Positions 1-5,080 of a stretch of DNA of 5,080 nt are shown one piece after another; positions within the stretch are counted from its first letter, which is position 1, and each line of letters opens with the position of its first letter. Source of the stretch: Acidimicrobiia bacterium. GTDB lineage: Bacteria > Actinomycetota > Acidimicrobiia > IMCC26256 > JAENVU01. Under the pieces are notes generated by a model, which was not told the origin of the DNA, did no database searches, and saw only the letters and a list, made by a program, of their open reading frames with translations. The stretch spans positions 1 to 5,080 of the forward strand of contig JAENVU010000297.1 in NCBI GenBank assembly GCA_016650415.1, in the 5' to 3' direction. The position numbers were made by a program, and so were the translations under genes.

Positions 1-313
1 CGTCGAACGCTTCCAACTCTTGACCCGCCCCGACGGACGCGACGCTCCGGACTGGGCCGCGAAGCTCCACGTCGCGTTGGCGCCGGTGTACTACCAGAAC
101 TATCTCCTCGGTGAGTTGGTCGCGTCGCAGATCCAGGCGACGTTGGTCGATCGGTTCGGCGGCATCGTCGATCGGCCGGAGGTCGGCCGGTTCCTTCAAT
201 CGGCGGTGTTCGCCCCGGGGTGGTCACTTCGCTGGGACGACCTCGTCGCCGCGGCCACCGGAGCCCCGCTCTCGGTCGAAGGCTTCGCTCGGGAAATCGG
301 CGCAACGGGCTGA
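1..313 (+). CDS. C-terminal fragment of an M2/M3-type zinc metallopeptidase
   Basis: Only the last 103 residues are present. The gene enters from the left edge in the frame starting at base 2 and stops at TGA 311-313. The catalytic HEXXH region would lie upstream, outside the window. The visible part carries 'HVALAPVYYQNYLLGE' (fragment residues 23-38), followed by a helix 'ASQIQATL' and then 'FAPG.SLRWDDL...TGAPLS'. This resembles the C-terminal helical lobe of M2 (peptidyl-dipeptidase A) and M3 (oligopeptidase) enzymes, where a Tyr-rich segment lines the substrate cleft and the 'W..L...TG..L....F' tail closes the fold. The assignment rests on recalled family patterns, and M2 and M3 cannot be separated from this piece. 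Such enzymes cleave short peptides and are usually cytoplasmic in bacteria. The stop codon is two bases before the start of the secernin-type gene, so the two are probably co-transcribed and possibly translationally coupled. Confidence 0.7.
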   Translation, partial: VERFQLLTRPDGRDAPDWAAKLHVALAPVYYQNYLLGELVASQIQATLVDRFGGIVDRPEVGRFLQSAVFAPGWSLRWDDLVAAATGAPLSVEGFAREIGATG

Positions 314-315
314 CG

Positions 316-1506
316 ATGTGTGACTCGCTGTGTGTCCTCGGCACGGACGCCTTGGTCTTTGCCAAGAACTCCGATCGTCCTCCCGGTGAACCGCAGGTCG
401 TCGAGACCTTCGCTCCCCGTGCGGCAGGGGGAACGATCTCGACCCAGTACCTGGAGATCCCCGACGCCGGATCGCGGGGCTTCGTCGGTTCGCGTCCCAC
501 GTGGCTGTGGGGCGTCGAACACGGGTACAACGCTGCGGGTGTCGTGATCGGCAACGAGAAGATCTGGACGACGGACAATCCGCGTCGTCGTCCGGCGGCC
601 CTCCTGGGAATGGACCTGGTTCGACTCGGTCTCGAACGGGCGGCCTCGGCTGAGCAGGCGCTCGAGATCCTCACCGAGTTGATCGAACGATACGGGCAGG
701 GCGGCAGCGGTGAGGAGGGTGCGGACGAGCCCTACGACTCCTCGTTCCTGATCGCCGATGTCACCGGCGCGTGGGTCCTCGAAACGTGCAATCGCCGGTG
801 GGCCGCGCGGTCCGCGCCGACGGCGGCGGCGCTCTCGAACCGGGTCAGTCTCACCACCGACTGGTCGCGTGCGTCCGCCGACGTCGCTCCGGGTACGGAC
901 ATCCAATCGTGGCGGCTCCCGAGTATCCCGACCACGATCGCCGATCATCGACTCGATGCCACCACCGCAGGTACCGAGCGCGCCGGTCGCTCCCCCGATC
1001 CGGCCGCGATCGTCGCCACACTCCGAGACCACGGGACCGGACCCTGGGGTGAGCCGATGGCCGCGGCGAGCCAACCGAGCAGGCCGCTTCCGAGCGAGGT
1101 GGGCGATGACCACCGGGGCGTCACCGTGTGCATGCACGTCCGGGGGATCCAGGCGACGACCGCCGCGATGGTCGTCGCGGTCGACCGCCATTCGCCCGAG
1201 TCGGTTCGGGCGTGGTTCGCACTCGGAAGTCCGTGCGCGTCGATCTATGTGCCGACCTTCCCGCGGGTTGCGCTTCCACCGATGCTGTCCGATCCGACGA
1301 TGTGGCATCGGTTCGCCGCCCTGCGGGATCGGGTCGAGCGCGAGGACGGGGTCCTTTCGGAGGTCCGGGACCGATTCGCGCCGGTCGAGGATGCACTCTG
1401 GGTGGAAGCCGGGCGGATCGAGTCCGACGATGTCGCCGGTCAAGCCGCCTTCATCAACTCGGTCGCATCGCGAGTCGAACCGGCCCTGGCGCAACTCGGG
1501 ATCTAG
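316..1506 (+). CDS. Secernin / peptidase C69-type Ntn-hydrolase family protein
   Basis: This is a 396-aa protein, about the usual length for secernins. The ATG at 316 is chosen because it gives the family's hallmark start Met-Cys-Asp; the frame stays open upstream to a GTG at 220, but that extension is Arg-rich and lies inside the preceding gene. Cys2 would become N-terminal after Met removal and is the expected nucleophile of an N-terminal-nucleophile amidohydrolase. Further family motifs are 'FAKNSDRPP' (15-23), 'WGVEHGYNAAGVVIGNE' (65-81), 'LLGMDLVRLGLERA' near 97-110, 'SSFLIAD' (142-148) with 'AWVLET' (152-157), 'LSNR' (173-176) and 'TVCMH' (270-274). There is no signal peptide or membrane segment, so it is probably cytoplasmic. 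Bacterial relatives are often annotated as dipeptidases, but the substrate here is unknown; human SCRN3 is known to carry an N-terminal glyoxylyl group instead of a free Cys. It sits 2 bases after a peptidase gene and 10 bases before the DUF255 gene. No good Shine-Dalgarno is seen, which fits translational coupling. Confidence 0.9.
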   Translation: MCDSLCVLGTDALVFAKNSDRPPGEPQVVETFAPRAAGGTISTQYLEIPDAGSRGFVGSRPTWLWGVEHGYNAAGVVIGNEKIWTTDNPRRRPAALLGMDLVRLGLERAASAEQALEILTELIERYGQGGSGEEGADEPYDSSFLIADVTGAWVLETCNRRWAARSAPTAAALSNRVSLTTDWSRASADVAPGTDIQSWRLPSIPTTIADHRLDATTAGTERAGRSPDPAAIVATLRDHGTGPWGEPMAAASQPSRPLPSEVGDDHRGVTVCMHVRGIQATTAAMVVAVDRHSPESVRAWFALGSPCASIYVPTFPRVALPPMLSDPTMWHRFAALRDRVEREDGVLSEVRDRFAPVEDALWVEAGRIESDDVAGQAAFINSVASRVEPALAQLGI

Positions 1507-1516
1507 CCTCCGTCGG

Positions 1517-3538
1517 GTGAACCGCCTCGCCGACGAAACCAGCCCGTACCTTCGCCAGCACGCGGCGAATCCGGTCGACTGGTACCCGTGGGGAGCCGAC
1601 GCCTTCGACCGGGCCCGTGAGCAAGACCGTCCGATCCTGCTCTCGGTGGGGTACTCGGCGTGTCACTGGTGCCACGTCATGGCGCACGAATCGTTCGAGG
1701 ATCCCGACATCGCCGCGGTCATGAACCGGCTCTTCGTGAACGTGAAGGTGGATCGGGAAGAGCGCCCGGACGTGGATGCGGTGTACATGGCCGCGGTCCA
1801 AGCCATGACCGGGCGAGGCGGTTGGCCGATGACGGTCTTCCTGACCCCCGACGGCCAACCCTTCTACGGCGGTACGTACTTCCCGCCGGCCGACCGCCAC
1901 GGCATGCCGGGATTCGTTCGCATCATGGAAGCGGTCGCCGACATCTGGACCACTCAGCGGCCGGACGTGCTCGAGCAGGCGACGAAACTCCAGGACGCGA
2001 TCGAGGCGAACACGTTGCGCGATCGGCTCAGCGGTACGCCCGACACGTTGACCCAGGTCGTGCTCGACCGCGCGTACGAGAACATCATCCCGTTGTTCGA
2101 CGCGGTCGACGGTGGGTTCGGTCGCGCACCGAAGTTCCCGCCGGCGATGACGATCGATTTCCTCGTTCGGCGTCATCAGGTCGAACCCGACGCGACGCCG
2201 GACGCGATGCGGATGGCGACCACGACGCTGGACGCGATGGCCGCCGGTGGGATCTACGACCATGTGGGTGGAGGATTCGCTCGCTACTCCACCGACACCA
2301 CGTGGTTGGTCCCGCACTTCGAGAAGATGCTGTACGACCAGGCGTTGCTCGTCGGCGCGTACCTCCGCGGGCATCTGGTCACGGGCCGGGCCCGGTACCG
2401 CGAGGTTGTCGAAGAAACGATCGACTACGTGCTGCGCGATCTCCGTCATGACCGCGGCGGATTCGTCTCCGCCCAGGACGCGGACTCCGAGGGCATCGAA
2501 GGCAAGTTCTACCTCTGGTCCGTCGACGAGATCTCCGCCATCTGCGGCGATGACGCGGCCGAGGTGATCCGCTATTTCGGCGTCACCGATGCGGGGAATT
2601 TCACCGATCCGCACACCGGATATTCCGGGTCGATCCTCGCGCAGGTCGACCGGGTCGAGGACCGGCCCGACGCCGTCCGCCGGGCGCTCCCCCAACTGCT
2701 CGCCGCCCGATCCACCCGAGTCCGTCCCGGTCTCGACGACAAAGTACTCACCGCGTGGAACGGCCTCTTCACTCGCTCGTTGATCGAAGCCGCGGCCGCG
2801 TTCGGCCGGGCCGACTGGATGGAGGCGGCGCGCACCAACCTGGAGTTCCTCGTCACGCATCTCCGGTCCGGCGAAGGCAGATTGCTGCGTTCGTGGCAGG
2901 CCGATGGCGGCGCTCGCGTGCTCGGCTACGCCGAGGACTACGCCGCGCTGATCGGTGCCCTCGTGACGATGGCGGAGTTCGACCACGTCCGCTGGTTGGC
3001 CCCGGCGATCGAACTCGCGCAGGATCTGCGAGCGCGGTTCGGAGACCCCGAAAGCGGAGGTGTGTTCACCACCGGCGCGGATGCCGAGGCCCTGATCACC
3101 CGACCGCAGGACTTCTTCGACAACGCGACACCGTCGGAGAACTCCTTGACCGCCGACGCGTTGCTCCGACTCGCGGCGATCACCGGCGACGCCGAGATCG
3201 CGTCGGGATCGCGACGACTGCTCGCCGCGCTCGGTCCGACGATGGCGATGCACCCGACCTCGTTCGGTCGACTGCTCGGCGCCTACGAGCGGGCGGTGAC
3301 GCCGGCGACGGAACTGGCCATTGTCGGAGCGGACGACGCATTCGTCGCCGCGTGGGCCGCACGGGTCAGCACCAACGACGTGGGTGTCCGGAGTCCGGAT
3401 GGCACTGGCGTCGAACTCACGCCGTTGTTGGCCGGCCGCCCGTTGACCGAGCGGACGCTGGCCTATCTCTGTACCGACTTCGTCTGTCAGGCACCGGTCG
3501 ACGATGCCGCACAGTTGCGGTCCGAGCTGGACGTGTGA
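1517..3538 (+). CDS. DUF255 / YyaL-SPATA20 family thioredoxin-domain protein
   Basis: This is a 673-aa protein, full length for the family (about 600-800 aa). The start is GTG 1517, giving 'VNRLADETSPYL', which matches the family's typical beginning; no other start codon lies nearby in frame, and the frame's open extension upstream is a shadow inside the secernin gene. The N-terminal thioredoxin-like domain (about 1-160) has 'NPVDWYPWG' (18-26), the redox pair C49-H-W-C52, 'VKVDREERPDVD' (76-87), the cis-Pro segment 'GGWPM' (Pro104) and 'GGTYFPP' (118-124). The rest resembles an (alpha/alpha)6 barrel of N-acylglucosamine-epimerase type, with 'DHVGGGFARYS' (248-258), 'VPHFEKMLYDQA' near 265-276, 'AQDADSEG' (319-326), 'DDKVLTAWNGL' (407-417) and 'DFFDNATPSENS' (532-543). 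It ends in the conserved 'C652TDFVC657QAPV' motif. There is no signal peptide, so it is likely cytoplasmic. No enzymatic activity is firmly established for the family; a redox or cellobiose-epimerase-like role is often guessed. It is the third gene of the left operon, and its RBS is weak (GGG 14 bases upstream). Confidence 0.93.
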   Translation: MNRLADETSPYLRQHAANPVDWYPWGADAFDRAREQDRPILLSVGYSACHWCHVMAHESFEDPDIAAVMNRLFVNVKVDREERPDVDAVYMAAVQAMTGRGGWPMTVFLTPDGQPFYGGTYFPPADRHGMPGFVRIMEAVADIWTTQRPDVLEQATKLQDAIEANTLRDRLSGTPDTLTQVVLDRAYENIIPLFDAVDGGFGRAPKFPPAMTIDFLVRRHQVEPDATPDAMRMATTTLDAMAAGGIYDHVGGGFARYSTDTTWLVPHFEKMLYDQALLVGAYLRGHLVTGRARYREVVEETIDYVLRDLRHDRGGFVSAQDADSEGIEGKFYLWSVDEISAICGDDAAEVIRYFGVTDAGNFTDPHTGYSGSILAQVDRVEDRPDAVRRALPQLLAARSTRVRPGLDDKVLTAWNGLFTRSLIEAAAAFGRADWMEAARTNLEFLVTHLRSGEGRLLRSWQADGGARVLGYAEDYAALIGALVTMAEFDHVRWLAPAIELAQDLRARFGDPESGGVFTTGADAEALITRPQDFFDNATPSENSLTADALLRLAAITGDAEIASGSRRLLAALGPTMAMHPTSFGRLLGAYERAVTPATELAIVGADDAFVAAWAARVSTNDVGVRSPDGTGVELTPLLAGRPLTERTLAYLCTDFVCQAPVDDAAQLRSELDV

Positions 3539-3543
3539 GCGAG

Positions 3544-3567
3544 TCGGTCAGCGGTCGGCGTGACCGA
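3544..3567. terminator. Inverted repeat between convergent genes, possible bidirectional terminator
   Basis: TCGGTCA (3544-3550) is exactly inverted as TGACCGA (3561-3567), giving a 7-bp stem with a 10-base loop. It spans the end of the 9-base gap between the two convergent stop codons and the last codons of the minus-strand gene. There is no T-tract on either side, so a classical intrinsic terminator is not shown. A hairpin at a tail-to-tail junction in a high-GC actinobacterium is still a reasonable place for transcription to end. Confidence 0.25.
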
Positions 3568-4228
3568 GACCGTTCGCCAGTGCATCCGCGGTGGCCCAAC
3601 CGAACGCGATGACGGCCTCGCCGCGCATCGGGTCGACTTCGCCCAGGACTGCGGTCGCGGCCTTGCCGCCACCCTTCACCGTGCTGGCGTCGAGGACCGC
3701 TTCCGGGATGGCCTTGCCCTTGCCTTTCGGGGTGACCCGGAAGGCTCGATCGTCATAGCGCGTGTCGCAGCCGAATCGGCGGGCGAGCCGACGACCCCAT
3801 GCCCGTTCCTCACCGGTCGGCGCGTACTCCGGGCGGGGAACGACGTCCACCAGACCCTGGAGGAGTCCGTAGGCGGCCGGGTGCGCGATCCGTCCGGCGA
3901 CCAGCACGTCTTCGTCGGGGAAGGAGATCGCCGCTCGGCGGTACAACTCGCCGACCATGCCCTTGACCGCCAAACCGGCTTGCCGACCCTTCCGGGCCGC
4001 GCCCAGGCCCCACAGGATGCACGGGGTTCCACCGACGCGCTCGAGGGAACCGAACATGAAGCCGTGGGTGTCCTCCTCCTCCGCGGCCAGCACGATCAAC
4101 GGGAAGTGCTCGACGTGGTGTTCGAGATGGGTATCCATTCCCGACAACCCGACTGCCGAAAGCAGTTGGCCGAGCTCATCGAGTTCGGCGGGCTTCAGTG
4201 AAACGGAATCACGGGATTCGACCTGCAT
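3548..4228 (-). CDS. Uncharacterised protein, possible GNAT-like fold
   Basis: This is a 226-aa protein. The start is the ATG read down from 4228, preceded by GGAGA four bases away; the frame runs further upstream to 4390, but that stretch overlaps the next gene and looks non-coding. I do not recognise a named family. The N-terminus has a His cluster (H34, H37, H38, H41) followed by a hydrophobic strand 'FPLIVLAAEEED' (42-53). A central segment 'ILWGLGAARKGRQAG' (71-85) leads into a helix, then 'DVLVAGRIAHPAAYGLLQGL' (107-126) and 'VVPRPEY' (129-135). This order recalls GNAT acetyltransferases: a strand, an R/Q-x-x-G-x-G/A acetyl-CoA loop and helix, then a '(T/R)..NPA.Y..L' helix. The match is by eye and weak. 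The C-terminal part is rich in Lys/Gly (167-190) and ends 'FGWATADALANGLG'. It has no signal peptide or membrane segment. It is last in the right-hand gene set and converges on the DUF255 gene with a 9-base gap. Confidence 0.8.
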   Translation of the reverse strand: MQVESRDSVSLKPAELDELGQLLSAVGLSGMDTHLEHHVEHFPLIVLAAEEEDTHGFMFGSLERVGGTPCILWGLGAARKGRQAGLAVKGMVGELYRRAAISFPDEDVLVAGRIAHPAAYGLLQGLVDVVPRPEYAPTGEERAWGRRLARRFGCDTRYDDRAFRVTPKGKGKAIPEAVLDASTVKGGGKAATAVLGEVDPMRGEAVIAFGWATADALANGLGHADR

Positions 4229-4232
4229 CGTG

Positions 4233-4237
4233 TCTCC
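4233..4237 (-). promoter_or_regulatory. Ribosome binding site fixing the start at 4228
   Basis: Read on the minus strand this is GGAGA, followed by CACG and the ATG at 4228. It is the only convincing purine-rich site in the region and decides against the longer reading to 4390. The spacing is a little short (4-5 bases). Confidence 0.6.
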
Positions 4238-4280
4238 ATTGTGCCCGATCGACTCCCGGAAGAGCCAGTCGGAATCTGCG

Positions 4281-4300
4281 CCCGCCGCGGTTGCGGTGGG
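4281..4300. other. GC-rich hairpin in the gap after the isomerase-like gene
   Basis: CCCGCCGC (4281-4288), a GGTT loop and GCGGTGGG (4293-4300) form an 8-bp arm pair with one imperfect position (A opposite C in the minus-strand transcript, G-U in the other). It lies about 15 bases downstream of the isomerase-like stop and about 50 bases before the next start. It could weaken read-through between the two minus-strand genes. There is no U-tract, so an intrinsic terminator is not shown. The rest of the 86-base gap holds the RBS of the next gene and no clear promoter. Confidence 0.25.
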
Positions 4301-4314
4301 TCGTTCTCCGTGGT

Positions 4315-4698
4315 TCAGGGGGTGAGGGGTGTGGCCGAAGCCATGTCCCAGAAGGCGCGAACGCTCTCCAACTGCCCGGCGTCGTTGCACTGCATGATGT
4401 CAACGGCCTGGAGCACCATGCCCCCATCACCCATGTGGGCATTGATTTCCATGACCATCGCTGCTTCGGAGCCGGCGATCGTGATGCTCTGGGGCTTGAG
4501 CACGATGCGGTCGGCCAGTTGGCGGGCACTGTCCCAGAACGCCCCGAGCGCCTCGAGGCCCTGATGGGCCGGGGTACCGACCGGGTCTTCGAGCACTCCG
4601 TCGTCCGCCCAGAGGGCAAGAAACGCACCACGGTCGTTGGTCCCGTAGGCGTTGACGTACCCATCCACGGTCGCGCGGATGGCTTCGGGATTCGCCAT
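4315..4698 (-). CDS. Ketosteroid-isomerase-like / SnoaL-like NTF2-fold protein
   Basis: This is a 127-aa protein, the usual size for single-domain NTF2-like proteins. The ATG at 4698 is preceded by GAGAGG six bases away; the frame is open to 4893, but that part overlaps the repeat-protein gene. The layout follows steroid delta-5-3-ketoisomerase: helices with Y14, then 'ALWADDGVLEDPVG' (28-41), 'LGAFWDSA' (51-58), a strand 'AAMVMEINAHM' (79-89) and 'AVDIM' (98-102) with 'GQLESVRAFW' (108-117). Against the Pseudomonas putida enzyme as I remember it, D38 falls on the general base Asp40, D100 on the oxyanion-hole Asp103 and Y14 on Tyr16. Tyr32 and Tyr57 are replaced by W30 and W55. An isomerase or hydratase-type activity on a hydrophobic ketone is therefore plausible, but SnoaL-like relatives have many roles and the substrate is unknown. 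It is a soluble protein, probably a homodimer. It is followed by the uncharacterised gene at 3548-4228 after 86 bases. Confidence 0.85.
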   Translation of the reverse strand: MANPEAIRATVDGYVNAYGTNDRGAFLALWADDGVLEDPVGTPAHQGLEALGAFWDSARQLADRIVLKPQSITIAGSEAAMVMEINAHMGDGGMVLQAVDIMQCNDAGQLESVRAFWDMASATPLTP

Positions 4699-4699
4699 A

Positions 4700-4729
4700 G
4701 AGGACCTCTCGCAGGGCGTCGGGGTCCTC
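4700..4729 (-). promoter_or_regulatory. Leader hairpin overlapping the RBS of the isomerase-like gene
   Basis: In the minus-strand transcript GAGGACC (4729-4723) can pair perfectly with GGUCCUC (4706-4700), a 7-bp stem with a 16-base loop ending one base before the AUG at 4698. The RBS, GAGAGG (4710-4705), has its two final G residues in the stem and the rest in the loop edge. The hairpin could damp ribosome loading, or it could end transcription of the upstream repeat-protein gene, although no U-tract follows. The 3' half also belongs to a short palindrome AGAGGACCTCT (4699-4709). Confidence 0.35.
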
Positions 4730-4744
4730 AAGCTTACTCGGCGG

Positions 4745-5080
4745 CTACGTCGAAACTCCTCGGGCTCGGTCGAACGGCGCCCAATACGGCGTTGCGGAGG
4801 GTGCCGGAGGCCTCGACCCGGTCGCTTTGAAGGTGTGGATTCCCCCGAAGCCATCGATGATGTAGCCCCCACCGGTGCCGGGAACGAGTGCAATTCCCCG
4901 CACGATGCCCCAGCCCCGCCAGTAGGGCCCGCCCGAGGTCGCGGCGGGTGTTGCGTTGCCCCCGACCCGGAAGGTGTGCGCGCCGCCGTACCCGTCGACC
5001 ACGTAGCCGCCGGTGCCGGTCGCGTTGAGGGTCACGCCGCGGGTGATGTCCCAGCCCAACCAGTACGGGCCGTTCCGGGC
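4745..5080 (-). CDS. C-terminal end of a GWDI-RGV / GGY-DG-GG repeat protein
   Basis: The last 111 residues are present; the gene starts beyond the right edge and ends at TAG (4747-4745). The frame is open to the window end, and an apparent start at 5059 is a TTG inside a repeat. The sequence consists of degenerate units of 46-47 residues of the form 'PYW.GW.I.RG(V/I).L...GTGGY(V/I)(V/I)DG(Y/F)GG.HTF', joined by Ala/Pro/Thr/Ser/Gly-rich linkers. Such units are known to me from large exported actinobacterial proteins, often following enzymatic or adhesion domains; they probably form short beta hairpins stacked in a propeller- or solenoid-like array. No enzymatic residues are visible, and the N-terminal part that would tell its role (signal peptide, catalytic domain) is outside. 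The third unit breaks off after 'PYWAPFDRARGVST'. The gene ends 46 bases before the isomerase-like start and may share a transcript with it. Confidence 0.75.
   Translation of the reverse strand, partial: ARNGPYWLGWDITRGVTLNATGTGGYVVDGYGGAHTFRVGGNATPAATSGGPYWRGWGIVRGIALVPGTGGGYIIDGFGGIHTFKATGSRPPAPSATPYWAPFDRARGVST
4748..5068 (-). repeat. Degenerate tandem repeat of 141/138 bp encoding the GWDI-type units
   Basis: Unit boundaries can be set on the Pro-Tyr-Trp codons, whose first bases on the minus strand are at 5068, 4927 and 4789. That gives units 5068-4928 (47 aa), 4927-4790 (46 aa) and a partial unit 4789-4748 (14 aa). Conserved positions are PYW, GW.I.RG, the GTGGY or GGGY turn, DG.GG and HTF. 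The repeat is clear at protein level and only loosely conserved at DNA level, so the units are old and not a recent duplication. Confidence 0.8.

Noticed and set aside
220..315. GTG start at 220 for the secernin gene
   Set aside because: It would put 32 Arg-rich residues before the conserved Met-Cys-Asp and overlap the preceding gene by 94 bases.
196..1494. Open minus-strand frame of 432 codons opposite the secernin gene
   Set aside because: It is Arg/Gly/Pro/Asp-rich, shows no family motif and mirrors a well-supported gene; long antisense frames are expected at this GC content.
758..1516. Open plus-strand extension upstream of the DUF255 start
   Set aside because: It lies wholly inside the secernin gene in another frame and encodes Arg/Ser/Pro-rich shadow sequence; the family's conserved start begins at GTG 1517.
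1454..3253. Open minus-strand frame of 599 codons opposite the DUF255 gene
   Set aside because: It is low-complexity with Arg/Glu/Val/Asp bias and no recognisable domain, and the opposite strand has an unmistakable full-length DUF255 protein.
3560..4201. Open plus-strand frame of 213 codons opposite the uncharacterised gene
   Set aside because: It has no RBS and no motif. The minus-strand reading has a good RBS and regular protein-like alternation of hydrophobic strands and helices.
4238..4243. CACAAT as a -10 box for the uncharacterised gene
   Set aside because: It touches the RBS and sits under 20 bases from the ATG, and no -35-like hexamer is found at proper spacing; a promoter is not supported.
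4198..4830. Open plus-strand frame of 210 codons spanning the isomerase-like gene and two gaps
   Set aside because: It crosses three minus-strand features, shows no domain, and the minus strand encodes a clear NTF2-fold protein.
1..5080. Search for a new multi-gene system (defence, mobile element, CRISPR, biosynthetic cluster)
   Set aside because: No transposase, integrase, phage, nuclease, toxin-antitoxin, synthase or spaced direct-repeat array is seen; the genes belong to common families in an ordinary arrangement.

Overview
The window reads as a gene-dense stretch of a high-GC (about two-thirds G+C by eye) actinobacterial chromosome. The strong G/C third-position bias, a GTG start, very short intergenic gaps and an exported-type repeat protein with 'GWDI.RGV.L..GTGGY..DG.GG.HTF' units all fit Actinomycetota. 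An Acidimicrobiia-type (Ilumatobacter-like) lineage is my best guess, but this comes from recalled protein style and not from a marker gene.

Left half, plus strand (1-3538): three genes in a row, 2 and 10 bases apart, probably the distal part of one operon whose promoter lies left of the window. They are (i) the last 103 residues of an M2/M3-type zinc metallopeptidase, (ii) a complete secernin/C69-type N-terminal-cysteine hydrolase of 396 aa starting Met-Cys-Asp, and (iii) a complete 673-aa DUF255/YyaL/SPATA20-type protein with an N-terminal thioredoxin-like domain (CHWC) and a C-terminal (alpha/alpha)6-barrel-like region. The first two suggest peptide or amide-bond hydrolysis. The third family has no settled biochemical function.

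Right half, minus strand (3548-5080), read right to left: the C-terminal end of a repeat protein that enters from beyond the right edge, a 127-aa ketosteroid-isomerase-like/SnoaL-like NTF2-fold protein, and a 226-aa uncharacterised protein with a possible GNAT-like core. The gaps are 46 and 86 bases, and each holds an inverted repeat. The gap before the isomerase-like gene can form a 7-bp hairpin ending one base before the start codon and taking in part of the ribosome binding site.

The two gene sets converge, with only 9 bases between the stop codons at 3538 and 3548. I see no RNA genes, CRISPR, insertion sequence, phage gene or defence module. No stretch over 300 bases lacks a gene. The window looks like ordinary core or near-core genome, and I do not see evidence for a new multi-gene system. 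The points worth a second look are the secernin N-terminus, the cysteines of the DUF255 protein, the isomerase active-site substitutions, the RBS hairpin and the mid-repeat end of the repeat protein.
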